Assembly: GCA_902610175.1 (NCBI GenBank)
Contig: CACLUR010000005.1
Span: forward strand, 1-64,000
Direction: 5' to 3'
DNA length: 64,000 nt
Origin: an uncultured Alphaproteobacteria bacterium
Lineage (GTDB): Bacteria > Pseudomonadota > Alphaproteobacteria > HIMB59
The notes under the pieces were generated by a model. That model saw only the letters and a list, made by a program, of their open reading frames with translations, did no database searches and was not told the DNA's origin. The position numbers were made by a program, and so were the translations under genes. Below are positions 1-7,500 of this stretch, in pieces. Position 1 is the first letter of the stretch; each line of letters opens with the position of its first letter.

Positions 1-8
1 CTAAAAAG

Positions 9-1235
9 TTAATTAATAAACTCTGATTTTATATTCGGGATAAATCTTACCAATTGAATTCTTTTTTTTGTAATTGATTGTATTTTCTTTTTTATCTCAG
101 AATAATGATTCCAAGGAAATATAATTATTATATCTATATTTTTATTTATATTTCGTCCAAATTTAATAATTTTAATATCTGTGCCAGGGATATATTTACC
201 TATTTTTGCTGCAGTTTCGTCATAAATATACTTTATTGAGTTAAAATTTAATTCACAATAATTTATTAAAGTACAAGCTTTGGCTGCAGCTCCAAATCCA
301 TAAATTTTTTTATTTTGATTTTGTTTATGAAATTTTAGAATTTCTTTTTTTAATTTATTAACTCTTTTATTAAAAATTGTGTATGTATTTTTTTTTGTTA
401 ATTTACTCTCAATTTCTTCTTTAATTAAATTATTAACTTTTTTTCTAATTTTAACTTTATTTTCATTTTTAGCTATATGTACTCTTAAGCTTCCCCCGTG
501 AGTATTTATTTTATCTACATCAATAATTTTCAAATTATATTCTTTAAATATTTTTTTTAAGCTTGATAGAGAGAAATAATAGAAATGTTCGTGATAAATT
601 GTATCAAATTGATTGTATTTAATAAGATTTTTTAAATGGGGTACTTCAATACAAATAATACAATTATTTGTCATTAGATTTATCATAGATTTAATAAAGT
701 TATGTATTTTTGGCACATGCGCAAAAACATTATTAGCAATAATTAAATCTGCTTTATTATTTTTCTTTAAAATTTCTTTTGAGGATTTTGTATTTAAATA
801 AGAATTAATTGTCTTAATTCCTTTTTTGTTAGCTACCTTAGCAATATTTTTAGCAGGCTCAATACCATAATAGTTTATTTTTTTATTTTTTATATGTTGT
901 AATAAATATCCATCATTAGATGCAATTTCTACAATTGTTGATTTATCATTTATCTTGTAAGTTTTTATTAATTTATCAATATTTTCTTTTGCTAAACTAA
1001 CAAAATTTTTTGAGTATGATGAAAAATATTGATACTGTGAAAAAATATTCTCGCCTTTTAGCTTTGTGCTATGTTGAACTAAATAACAATTAGTGCAAAA
1101 AAATAAATGTAACATATGTTTAGTTAATTTTAATGGATGATTAGTATATGAGTTTGCTAATGGTGTTTTACCAATATTAATTACTTCTTGACTAAGTTGA
1201 TAATTACAAAAATTACATAAATTTTTTGATTTCAT
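9..1235 (-). CDS. NDP-sugar C-methyltransferase (TylC3/NovU type)
   Basis: Probable SAM-dependent C-methyltransferase acting on a nucleotide-activated 4-keto-6-deoxysugar in the cytoplasm. The 408 residues match the three-part family layout. An N-terminal zinc-binding region has Cys7/Cys10 and Cys47/Cys50. The Rossmann methyltransferase core has a relaxed motif I (VEIASNDGY, about 102-110). A C-terminal sugar-binding domain includes GFGAAAKA. The family signature YHEH is at 214-217, followed by THGGSLR at 245-251. Its start overlaps the end of rfbB by 23 nt, so the two are probably co-translated. The RfbB product, dTDP-4-keto-6-deoxyglucose, is the class of substrate used by such enzymes, so a branched deoxysugar is a plausible product; the methylated carbon cannot be told from sequence. 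The reading frame closes just inside the window edge. Confidence 0.85.
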   Translation of the reverse strand: MKSKNLCNFCNYQLSQEVINIGKTPLANSYTNHPLKLTKHMLHLFFCTNCYLVQHSTKLKGENIFSQYQYFSSYSKNFVSLAKENIDKLIKTYKINDKSTIVEIASNDGYLLQHIKNKKINYYGIEPAKNIAKVANKKGIKTINSYLNTKSSKEILKKNNKADLIIANNVFAHVPKIHNFIKSMINLMTNNCIICIEVPHLKNLIKYNQFDTIYHEHFYYFSLSSLKKIFKEYNLKIIDVDKINTHGGSLRVHIAKNENKVKIRKKVNNLIKEEIESKLTKKNTYTIFNKRVNKLKKEILKFHKQNQNKKIYGFGAAAKACTLINYCELNFNSIKYIYDETAAKIGKYIPGTDIKIIKFGRNINKNIDIIIIFPWNHYSEIKKKIQSITKKRIQLVRFIPNIKSEFIN

Positions 1236-2229
1236 TTATATTTTCAAGATACCAATCTATAGTACTTAGTAAATTTCTGTCAAAATTTCTAGTATTAATT
1301 TTGATTCCTAATTTGTTTATTTTTTTTAAATTAACATCATACTTAATATCATGTCCCAAACGATCCTCAACATATTCAGTAGCATCATTAAAATTAATAT
1401 TTGTCTTAAATTTTTTGTTAAATGCAAGGATAAGCCTCTTAATTAATGAATTATTGCTTATACAATTATTTCCTCCAATGTTATAAGAATTTCCATGTGA
1501 CCCTTTTTTGTAGATTTCAAAAATTGACATTGCATTATCTTTGACATAAATCCAATCCCTCATATTTAGACCTTTTCCATAAATAGGTATCTTTTTTCCA
1601 GATATTAAATTGTATATGGCTTTTGGGATTAATTTTTCAGGTAACTGACCAGGGCCAAAATTATTAGAGCTATTTGTGATGATTGTTTTTAGTCCAAATG
1701 TTTTATTGAAAGATCTAATTAATAACTCCGCTGATGCTTTTGAAGCTGAATAAGGTGAATTAGGGAAAAATTTATCAGTTTCTAAAAATTTTTTTTTTGA
1801 ATTATGGGGTATAGATCCAAATACTTCATCGGTTGATATTTGAAAAAACAGTCCATTGTCTAACATTTTATTTTTTTTCCAAAATAAATAACTTGTTTGT
1901 AAAAGATTTAGAGTGCCTAAAATATTGGTGTTACAAAATTTTTCAGGATTTAAAATAGAATTATCTACATGACTTTCAGCTGCAAAGTTAAAAACTAAAT
2001 CAATATTGTGATATCGAAATAAATCTTTGAGTTTTTTTTTATTTGAAATATCAAAATTATAAAAAAAATAATTTTTCAACTTATTAAGATTGTAGGAGTT
2101 AATAATAAAAAAATTATGTGTAATTTTATCAATATTAATTATATTAGCTTTGGTTTTAGTACTTAAATAATTTATAAAATTAGACCCAATAAAGCCTAAC
2201 CCTCCAGTAATTAAAATATTTTTATGCAT
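1213..2229 (-). CDS. rfbB: dTDP-glucose 4,6-dehydratase
   Basis: Second step of dTDP-deoxysugar synthesis: dTDP-glucose to dTDP-4-keto-6-deoxyglucose, using bound NAD. It is an extended short-chain dehydrogenase of 338 residues, close to family size. The nucleotide-binding glycines are G9, G12 and G15. The dehydratase signature TDE is at 133-135, which supplies the Asp-Glu acid/base pair, and the YxxxK pair is Y160/K164. The start codon overlaps the end of rfbD by one base, and the 3' end overlaps the downstream methyltransferase. All four dTDP-rhamnose genes are present in a row here, so rhamnose or a related 6-deoxyhexose is the expected product. The gene is as AT-rich as the rest of the polysaccharide locus. 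Confidence 0.93.
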   Translation of the reverse strand: MHKNILITGGLGFIGSNFINYLSTKTKANIINIDKITHNFFIINSYNLNKLKNYFFYNFDISNKKKLKDLFRYHNIDLVFNFAAESHVDNSILNPEKFCNTNILGTLNLLQTSYLFWKKNKMLDNGLFFQISTDEVFGSIPHNSKKKFLETDKFFPNSPYSASKASAELLIRSFNKTFGLKTIITNSSNNFGPGQLPEKLIPKAIYNLISGKKIPIYGKGLNMRDWIYVKDNAMSIFEIYKKGSHGNSYNIGGNNCISNNSLIKRLILAFNKKFKTNINFNDATEYVEDRLGHDIKYDVNLKKINKLGIKINTRNFDRNLLSTIDWYLENINEIKKFM

Positions 2230-3056
2230 TAAATAATTTTATTTAGCTCTTTTTTCCAAAAAATTTTCTTAATTTTATACTTTTTGAATGTTGAGTCACA
2301 ATTCAAGATACTTATTTTTGGTCTTTCAACTATATCAAATTTTAAAATATTATTTATTTTTTTTTTATATTTCTTTTTATTTTTCTTATTGTAGATTTCA
2401 ATTATTTTTAAGGTAAATTTATCTCTAGAGATTGCTGGAAAATTTCTAAAATGAAGAATTTCTTTAGTTTTAATATTTTGGTTTATAATTTTATTTATAA
2501 AAAAGGATAAGCTATCACTTGAAGTAGGGCATCCAATCTCATTATTTATGAATAAATTTTCATTTTTTTTTATTTTATCTATAATTTTATCAACAAAATT
2601 ATTTTTATATTTACTAAATAGCCAAGATGTTCTAACTATAGAATAGTTGTTTGATTTAAATTTAATGACTTCTTCTCCATAATTTTTACTTAAACCATAA
2701 ATATTTATTGGATTTTTTTTCTGATTTTCAAAATTTTCATTTAAATTGTTAAAGACATAATCTGTTGATATGTGAAATAATTTGACTTTATGTTTGTTTA
2801 ATATTTCACATAAATTTATTAATGAAAAACAATTGATATCGAAACATTTAATCACGTTTTTTTCAGATAGGGGTAAATTTGTATATGCTGCAAAATTTAT
2901 AAAATTTTTTATTTTATACTTCTTAATTATTTTTTCTATTTTAAGGATATCTATTAAATTCAATTTTTCTTTTGCAAAATATAAATTATTTTTTTCTCCA
3001 AAATTTTTAGTATAAGTTTTTCCTAATCCCCCATTACAACCGACAAATAAATTCAT
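2229..3056 (-). CDS. rfbD: dTDP-4-dehydrorhamnose reductase
   Basis: Last step of dTDP-L-rhamnose synthesis, NAD(P)H-dependent reduction of the 4-keto group. The 275-residue protein is a compact SDR of the RmlD family. It has an N-terminal nucleotide-binding region (VGCNGGLG), the segment NFAAYTNLP, the STDYVF strand and the catalytic YGLSK (YxxxK), followed by RTSWLFS as in RmlD. It sits between rfbC and rfbB with single-base overlaps on both sides, typical of translational coupling. The first glycine-rich motif differs slightly from the usual GxxGQLG (NGGLGK), a modest divergence. Family assignment is firm; the exact stereochemical product is inferred from the operon. Confidence 0.9.
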   Translation of the reverse strand: MNLFVGCNGGLGKTYTKNFGEKNNLYFAKEKLNLIDILKIEKIIKKYKIKNFINFAAYTNLPLSEKNVIKCFDINCFSLINLCEILNKHKVKLFHISTDYVFNNLNENFENQKKNPINIYGLSKNYGEEVIKFKSNNYSIVRTSWLFSKYKNNFVDKIIDKIKKNENLFINNEIGCPTSSDSLSFFINKIINQNIKTKEILHFRNFPAISRDKFTLKIIEIYNKKNKKKYKKKINNILKFDIVERPKISILNCDSTFKKYKIKKIFWKKELNKII

Positions 3057-3586
3057 TATTTATTTTCAATAAAAAAAGGAAGTTTTTTGTCTTTTTTTGA
3101 AACAATCATTCTTTCATAACTATTTTTTATTTTTTTAAAAACTGGATCATAAATGTTTATTCCTGTTTGAAATTTTGGTTTATACTCACCTTTAATCAAA
3201 TAAATTACTTCATTATTTTCATCTTTTGCATAAAAACCATGGGCACAACCTTTGGGTATGTAAACAAACTTGTTATCATTTTTTTTTAAATTCAATTTAA
3301 TAATCGAATTATATGTTTTTGAAGATTTTCTTAGATCAAAGATATAGTCATCTATTTTCCCTTGTAGAACCGAAACTATTTTTTCTTGAGGAAATTTTAA
3401 TTGAATATGAAATCCTCTAAAAACATTTTTTTTTGACTTAGAAATTATTAATTGATCTGGGCTAAATTTATAATTGTTTTTAATCTTAAAATTGAAATTT
3501 AAAATATTGGTTTTACCTCTTATGTCGTTATAACTATCAGAATAAAAATAAAAACAATCCTTTATTTTAGTTTTAAATATTTTCAT
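3056..3586 (-). CDS. rfbC: dTDP-4-dehydrorhamnose 3,5-epimerase
   Basis: Epimerises dTDP-4-keto-6-deoxyglucose at C3 and C5 ahead of RfbD. It is a cupin-fold protein of 176 residues, the usual family size. Visible landmarks are FRGFHIQ with the active-site His60, QEKIV with Lys69, the FDLR strand, PKGCAHGF, and the GEYKP segment that carries the catalytic tyrosine region. The 5' end overlaps rfbA by 14 nt and the 3' end touches rfbD. The usual RGLHYQ motif reads RGFHIQ here, which keeps the histidine. Identification rests on motifs plus position among rfbA, rfbD and rfbB. Confidence 0.9.
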   Translation of the reverse strand: MKIFKTKIKDCFYFYSDSYNDIRGKTNILNFNFKIKNNYKFSPDQLIISKSKKNVFRGFHIQLKFPQEKIVSVLQGKIDDYIFDLRKSSKTYNSIIKLNLKKNDNKFVYIPKGCAHGFYAKDENNEVIYLIKGEYKPKFQTGINIYDPVFKKIKNSYERMIVSKKDKKLPFFIENK

Positions 3587-4463
3587 TTATTAAATTTTGA
3601 AGATAATTTTTGTATTCAGAGTTAGGTATTTCATGAATTAATTGAAGAAATTTATTTTTGTTGATAAGGTTTTTTCTATAGCAAATCTCTTCTAAGCACA
3701 TAATTTTTAATCCTTGTCTTTTTTCAATCATTCTTACATACTCACTTACATCTAATAATCTAATAGGAGAACCGGCATCATACCACACAAAACCTCTTGG
3801 CAATTCTGAGTACATTAATTTATTCTCTTTTAAATATAAATTTAATAAATCAATAATTTCTAATTCTCCTCTTTTTGAAAATTTTATATCTTTAATTTTC
3901 TTTATTGCTGAATTATCAAAAAAATAAATGCCGGTTATTGCTTTTTTTGATTTAGTTTTTTTGGGTTTTTCAATTAATTTAAAGGGTTTACGGTTTGACT
4001 TAGTCTCAATAATTCCATAATCCCAAGTATTCTCTACATTATATGTAAAAATATGAGCTCCTTCATATGAGTTAAATTTATCCTCAAAGTATTTTGACAT
4101 GTTACTACCATAAAAAAAGTTATCACCTAATATTAAACAAATTTTATTGTATTTAGATATTTGTTTTGATTCTATTTTGAATATTTCAGGAATACCATTT
4201 GGTTTTTTTTGGACGGTATAGTTAATTTTAATTCCAAATGAAGACCCATTTCCATATCTTTTTTTTAGGCTAATAATAGTTTTAGAATCGCTTAATATTA
4301 ATATATTTCTAATTCCAATTAATATCATTGTAGAAATTGAGTAATCTAACATTGGTTTGTCATAAATGGGTAAAAGGTGTTTATTGATATAATTTGATAA
4401 TGGATATAATCTTGATCCTGTACCGCCAGCAAGTATTATTCCTAAATTTGATGAACTAAACAT
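3573..4463 (-). CDS. rfbA: Glucose-1-phosphate thymidylyltransferase
   Basis: First step of dTDP-sugar synthesis: dTTP plus glucose-1-phosphate gives dTDP-glucose. The 296-residue protein has the nucleotidyltransferase signature LAGGTGSRLYP at residues 11-21, then HLLPIYDKPM, ILGDNFFYG with the metal-binding Asp, and EKPKK further on. These are all standard for RfbA/RmlA. It is the first gene of the minus-strand rfbACDB-methyltransferase run. Only 3 bases separate its start codon from the divergent flippase start at 4467, so any promoter for this operon must lie inside the flippase coding sequence. Confidence 0.94.
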   Translation of the reverse strand: MFSSSNLGIILAGGTGSRLYPLSNYINKHLLPIYDKPMLDYSISTMILIGIRNILILSDSKTIISLKKRYGNGSSFGIKINYTVQKKPNGIPEIFKIESKQISKYNKICLILGDNFFYGSNMSKYFEDKFNSYEGAHIFTYNVENTWDYGIIETKSNRKPFKLIEKPKKTKSKKAITGIYFFDNSAIKKIKDIKFSKRGELEIIDLLNLYLKENKLMYSELPRGFVWYDAGSPIRLLDVSEYVRMIEKRQGLKIMCLEEICYRKNLINKNKFLQLIHEIPNSEYKNYLQNLINENI

Positions 4464-4466
4464 AAT

Positions 4467-5740
4467 ATGAAACTTAAATCATTCTTAGATAAATATAAAA
4501 TAGATAGTTTTAGCTTAAACACACTTATCTTTTTTACAATCATAAATTCAGGCAATGTATTTAGTTATATTTTTCAGTTCTCATTGGCAAGATTCACTTC
4601 TATAGAAAATTTCGGACTTTATAATTCAGTAAGTTCTATATTGATGTATTTTTCTGCAATCGTTTCAACGCTCCCATATTTTGTGACAAAAACTTTAAGT
4701 TACAAGAATGGTAAAATAATAATCTGGAATTATTTCTTTCTAATTTTTATGATTATTAATTTATTAATAATAATCTTTCATTTTTTTATTTTAGATTTTC
4801 TAGGATTTAAAGATGAAGGTTATTTTTTCTATATATATTCGATTATTAATTTATCAACTCTATTATCATTTTTAACAGGCTTTCTTCAATATAATAAAAA
4901 CTATAATAAATTTAGTATTGTTATATCGCTTCAAATGTTTTTTAGATTTATCGTTTTGCTAGTATTTTTTTATTTTTTAAAAAATATTGAAGTACATCAT
5001 GCTTTATTATCTAATTTAATTCCCTTATTTATTATTTTAATTATTACAATTTATTTTTCATATAAATTTTTACCAAATGATTTTGGGTTAATTTTTTTAT
5101 AAATAATTTTATCTTATCAATATCAAAAATTAATTTTTCATTTATTAAAAGTTTTTTTAATGATTTTTTACCTATTTACCTCACTAATCTTTTAATTATA
5201 TTTATTTTAGCAAGTGATATTTTATTAATTAAACTTAAATTTGATTTAAATACAGTTGGTATTTTTTCTGCATCTGCAATTATGGCAAAAATTATTTTTT
5301 ATTTACCTGCTGCCTTATCGATCATTAGTTATTCAGAAAATATTAAAAATATTGAAATCCGAAAACTTGGGATAATTATTTTATTATTGAATTCTGTTTG
5401 TTTAACCGTGTTTTTAATTTATTTATTTTTTGGTGATATTATCTTAGCCTTCTCTTTTGGAGATGATTATTCTATCTCTCATTCATATTTGATAATAAAT
5501 TCACTTTGTTATTTATTTTTATCAAATATCGTATTGATAAATTATGTTTTAGTATCGCAAAATATTAAAATTCAGATCTTTTTTATTTCTATAATATTTT
5601 TTTCTTCTTATTTGTGGTGTTATTATTATATTAATGACATTTTAACAATTTTAAAAATACTGTTAATTACAAATATAGCTGCCTTAATAATTGTTACTTT
5701 CCAGTTTTATAAGTTTTATAATGTATCTAAATACTCTTAG
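4467..5740 (+). pseudogene. Wzx-like polysaccharide flippase, frameshifted
   Basis: A polytopic inner-membrane protein that would flip lipid-linked oligosaccharide to the periplasm (MATE/MVF-type Wzx fold). The first part reads from 4467 to a stop at 5100-5102. The second part is open in a different frame from 5081 to the stop at 5740. Adding a single T to the T7 run at 5092-5098 joins them into one continuous protein of about 424 residues, the normal size for Wzx, with hydrophobic segments throughout and no gap. The fragment beginning at the internal ATG 5282 is therefore not a separate gene. The break lies within a 34-bp sequence repeated at 5886. It could be a true mutation, a slippage-corrected gene or an assembly error. 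The 3' end overlaps the convergent decarboxylase gene by 14 bp. Family assignment is by topology and context, without a diagnostic motif. Confidence 0.72.
5078..5111 (+). repeat. 34-bp direct repeat, copy 1
   Basis: These 34 bases are identical, base for base, to 5886-5919. The flanks differ at once on both sides: A versus T before, T versus G after. Copy 1 spans the point where the flippase reading frame breaks and includes the T7 run. Confidence 0.9.
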
Positions 5741-6668
5741 ATTTGTTTCTAAAATAATCTATTGTGATATCTATACCTTTTTCCAACTGAATTTTAGGTT
5801 CCCAGCCAAAAATTTTTTTTACAGATGATAAGTCTGGTTGTCTTATTTTAGGATCATTTATAGGCATTTGTTTATGTATTATTTTTGATTTTGGGTTAAT
5901 TTTTTTATAAATAATTTTAGCTATATCCATTATTGAAAATTCTCTATTATTTCCAATGTTAAGCGGTTTATCGATTAATTCTTTTTTAAAAGCAATAAGT
6001 GATATTATATTAATTAAATCTTCAATATAGCAAAAAGATCTTGTTTGATCACCTTTACCATAAATAGTTATATCTTCATTATTAAGAGCTTGATTAATAA
6101 AATTTGAAATCACTCTACCATCTTTTTTATCCATGTAGGGCCCATAAGTATTAAATATTCTCCCTATTCGAGCATCAACATTTAATTTATTCATATACTC
6201 GTATATTAAGGTTTCTGCTATTCTCTTTCCTTCATCATAACATGACCTAGGTCCAAAGATATTTGTATTACCATAATAAGTTTCTTTTTGTGGATGTTCT
6301 AGAGGATCGCCATAAATTTCACTTGTAGACGCATGAAAAATTCTAGCTTTTTTTGATTTAGCAAGATCTAAAAGATTTTTTAATCCTAAATAACAAGTGT
6401 CAAGAGTTTTAAAAGAATGTTCTTGATATTTTGGGGGAGAGGCTGGGCATGCGAGGTTAAAAATCAAATCAACATCAATATTTATTTTATTACATATATC
6501 CTCTTCAATATATTTGAAGTTTTTGTAATTAGATAAACCAGATATATTTTCTTTGGAACCGGTAATATTATTATCTAGACAAATTATTTGATAATTAGTG
6601 TTTTGAACCAATAACCTTGCAAGATTAGATCCTATGAAGCCTGTTCCTCCTGTGATAAGTATATTCAT
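5727..6668 (-). CDS. UDP-glucuronate decarboxylase (UDP-xylose synthase)
   Basis: Extended SDR that converts UDP-glucuronate to UDP-xylose, supplying a pentose for the surface polymer. The start is placed at 6668 (MNILITGG). The frame stays open further upstream, but only by reading through the tRNA-Leu gene. The 313 residues show G7/G10/G13, the UXS-typical LACPASP at 72-78, TSEIYG at 115-120, GPRSCYDEGKR with Y144/K148, and RSFCYIEDL. These distinguish it from plain epimerases. No UDP-glucose dehydrogenase is in the window, so the substrate must come from elsewhere. Its 3' end overlaps the flippase by 14 bp and carries copy 2 of the 34-bp repeat. Confidence 0.85.
   Translation of the reverse strand: MNILITGGTGFIGSNLARLLVQNTNYQIICLDNNITGSKENISGLSNYKNFKYIEEDICNKINIDVDLIFNLACPASPPKYQEHSFKTLDTCYLGLKNLLDLAKSKKARIFHASTSEIYGDPLEHPQKETYYGNTNIFGPRSCYDEGKRIAETLIYEYMNKLNVDARIGRIFNTYGPYMDKKDGRVISNFINQALNNEDITIYGKGDQTRSFCYIEDLINIISLIAFKKELIDKPLNIGNNREFSIMDIAKIIYKKINPKSKIIHKQMPINDPKIRQPDLSSVKKIFGWEPKIQLEKGIDITIDYFRNKSKSI
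5886..5919 (+). repeat. 34-bp direct repeat, copy 2
   Basis: Identical to 5078-5111. This copy lies in the 3' half of the UDP-glucuronate decarboxylase gene, which is read on the opposite strand. There it codes for ordinary family sequence (around IIYKKINPKSKI), so it looks native in this location. Confidence 0.9.
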
Positions 6669-6674
6669 TTTCAA

Positions 6675-6762
6675 TGGTAGCCTCGGGCGGACTCGAACCG
6701 CCACGGGAATAAATCCCACTGGATTTTAAGTCCAGACTGTCTACCAATTCCAGCACGAGGCC
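6675..6762 (-). tRNA. tRNA-Leu (anticodon UAA)
   Basis: The minus strand folds as a class II tRNA. The acceptor GGCCUCG pairs with CGAGGCU (a G-U pair at the end). The anticodon stem CUGGA/UCCAG encloses loop CUUAAAA, giving anticodon UAA for the UUA codon. There is a long variable arm GGGAUUUAUUCCC and a T arm GGCGG-UUCGAGU-CCGCC, and the 3' CCA is encoded. It lies inside the polysaccharide locus, six bases ahead of the decarboxylase start codon on the same strand, so the two may be co-transcribed. Confidence 0.95.
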
Positions 6763-6837
6763 TCAGGGTCAATAATTTATGCTTAAAGTATTAGATTTTC
6801 AATCAAATTTTGATAAAAGATTTATAACATATATAGA

Positions 6838-7500
6838 ATGCACAAACTAATTAGAAAAGAATATATTAATGAAAATTTATTTAAGATTTTTTTTGACAAA
6901 AAAGATCTTAAATTTTTTCCAGGTCAGCACTTTAGCTTATCAATTCCAAATAAATCTATTAACAGAGAGTATTCATCTTATACATCTTCAAATGATAAAG
7001 AGTTAGGCTTCCTCATAAGAAGGGTAGAGGGAGGAATAATGTCAAATTTATTAGATAAAATGGAGGTTGGAGATGAATTAAATATATATGGTCCCTATGG
7101 TTCTTTTGTATTAAAAGATGAATATATTGAAAATAAACAAATTATTTTTATAGCATCCGGGACAGGTATAGCTCCATTTGTATCCATGAAAGAAACATAC
7201 AATTTAGATAACTACAAATTATTTGTAGGTATCAGAGAAACAAGAGATTTAGCTGACGCAGAGAAGTTTGATGAAAGCAAATCATATTATTGTATTTCAA
7301 GAGAAGATAATATTTCTAAAAACAATCATTATAAAGGGAGAATTAACAACCAACTAGAAAAAATTGAATATATTAAGGATTATGAAAATTCTATTTATAT
7401 GATTTGTGGAAATTCATATATGATTAGTGATGTCTATGATATACTAGTTAAAGAAAAAAAAATTAACCCAAATAATATTATTACAGAATCTTTTTTTTAA
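6838..7500 (+). CDS. Ferredoxin/flavodoxin-NADP reductase-like flavoprotein
   Basis: A 220-residue FAD/NAD(P)H oxidoreductase of the FNR superfamily with no iron-sulfur domain. Visible are the FAD-binding REYS at 43-46 (RxYS), the phosphate-binding IRRVEGGIMSN loop (60-70), YGPYGSF, the NAD(P) motif GTGIAPF at 108-114, and YMICGN near 188-192. The last residues, with Glu217, resemble the C-terminal FNR tail. Its stop codon overlaps the start of the radical SAM gene by one base (TAATG), so the two are almost certainly translated together. The likely role is to pass electrons from NAD(P)H toward that enzyme, directly or through a flavodoxin or ferredoxin encoded elsewhere. Physiological partner and substrate are unproven. 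A CDP-dideoxysugar reductase role is less likely, since those proteins carry a 2Fe-2S domain that is absent here. Confidence 0.8.
   Translation: MHKLIRKEYINENLFKIFFDKKDLKFFPGQHFSLSIPNKSINREYSSYTSSNDKELGFLIRRVEGGIMSNLLDKMEVGDELNIYGPYGSFVLKDEYIENKQIIFIASGTGIAPFVSMKETYNLDNYKLFVGIRETRDLADAEKFDESKSYYCISREDNISKNNHYKGRINNQLEKIEYIKDYENSIYMICGNSYMISDVYDILVKEKKINPNNIITESFF

Noticed and set aside
5282-5740. Separate 152-residue membrane protein
   Set aside because: The same frame is open back to 5081 and continues the flippase after a one-base correction; it is the C-terminal part of that gene.
6669-6719. Upstream extension of the UDP-glucuronate decarboxylase frame by 17 codons
   Set aside because: It runs through the 3' part of the tRNA-Leu gene; the ATG at 6668 begins exactly at the Rossmann strand.
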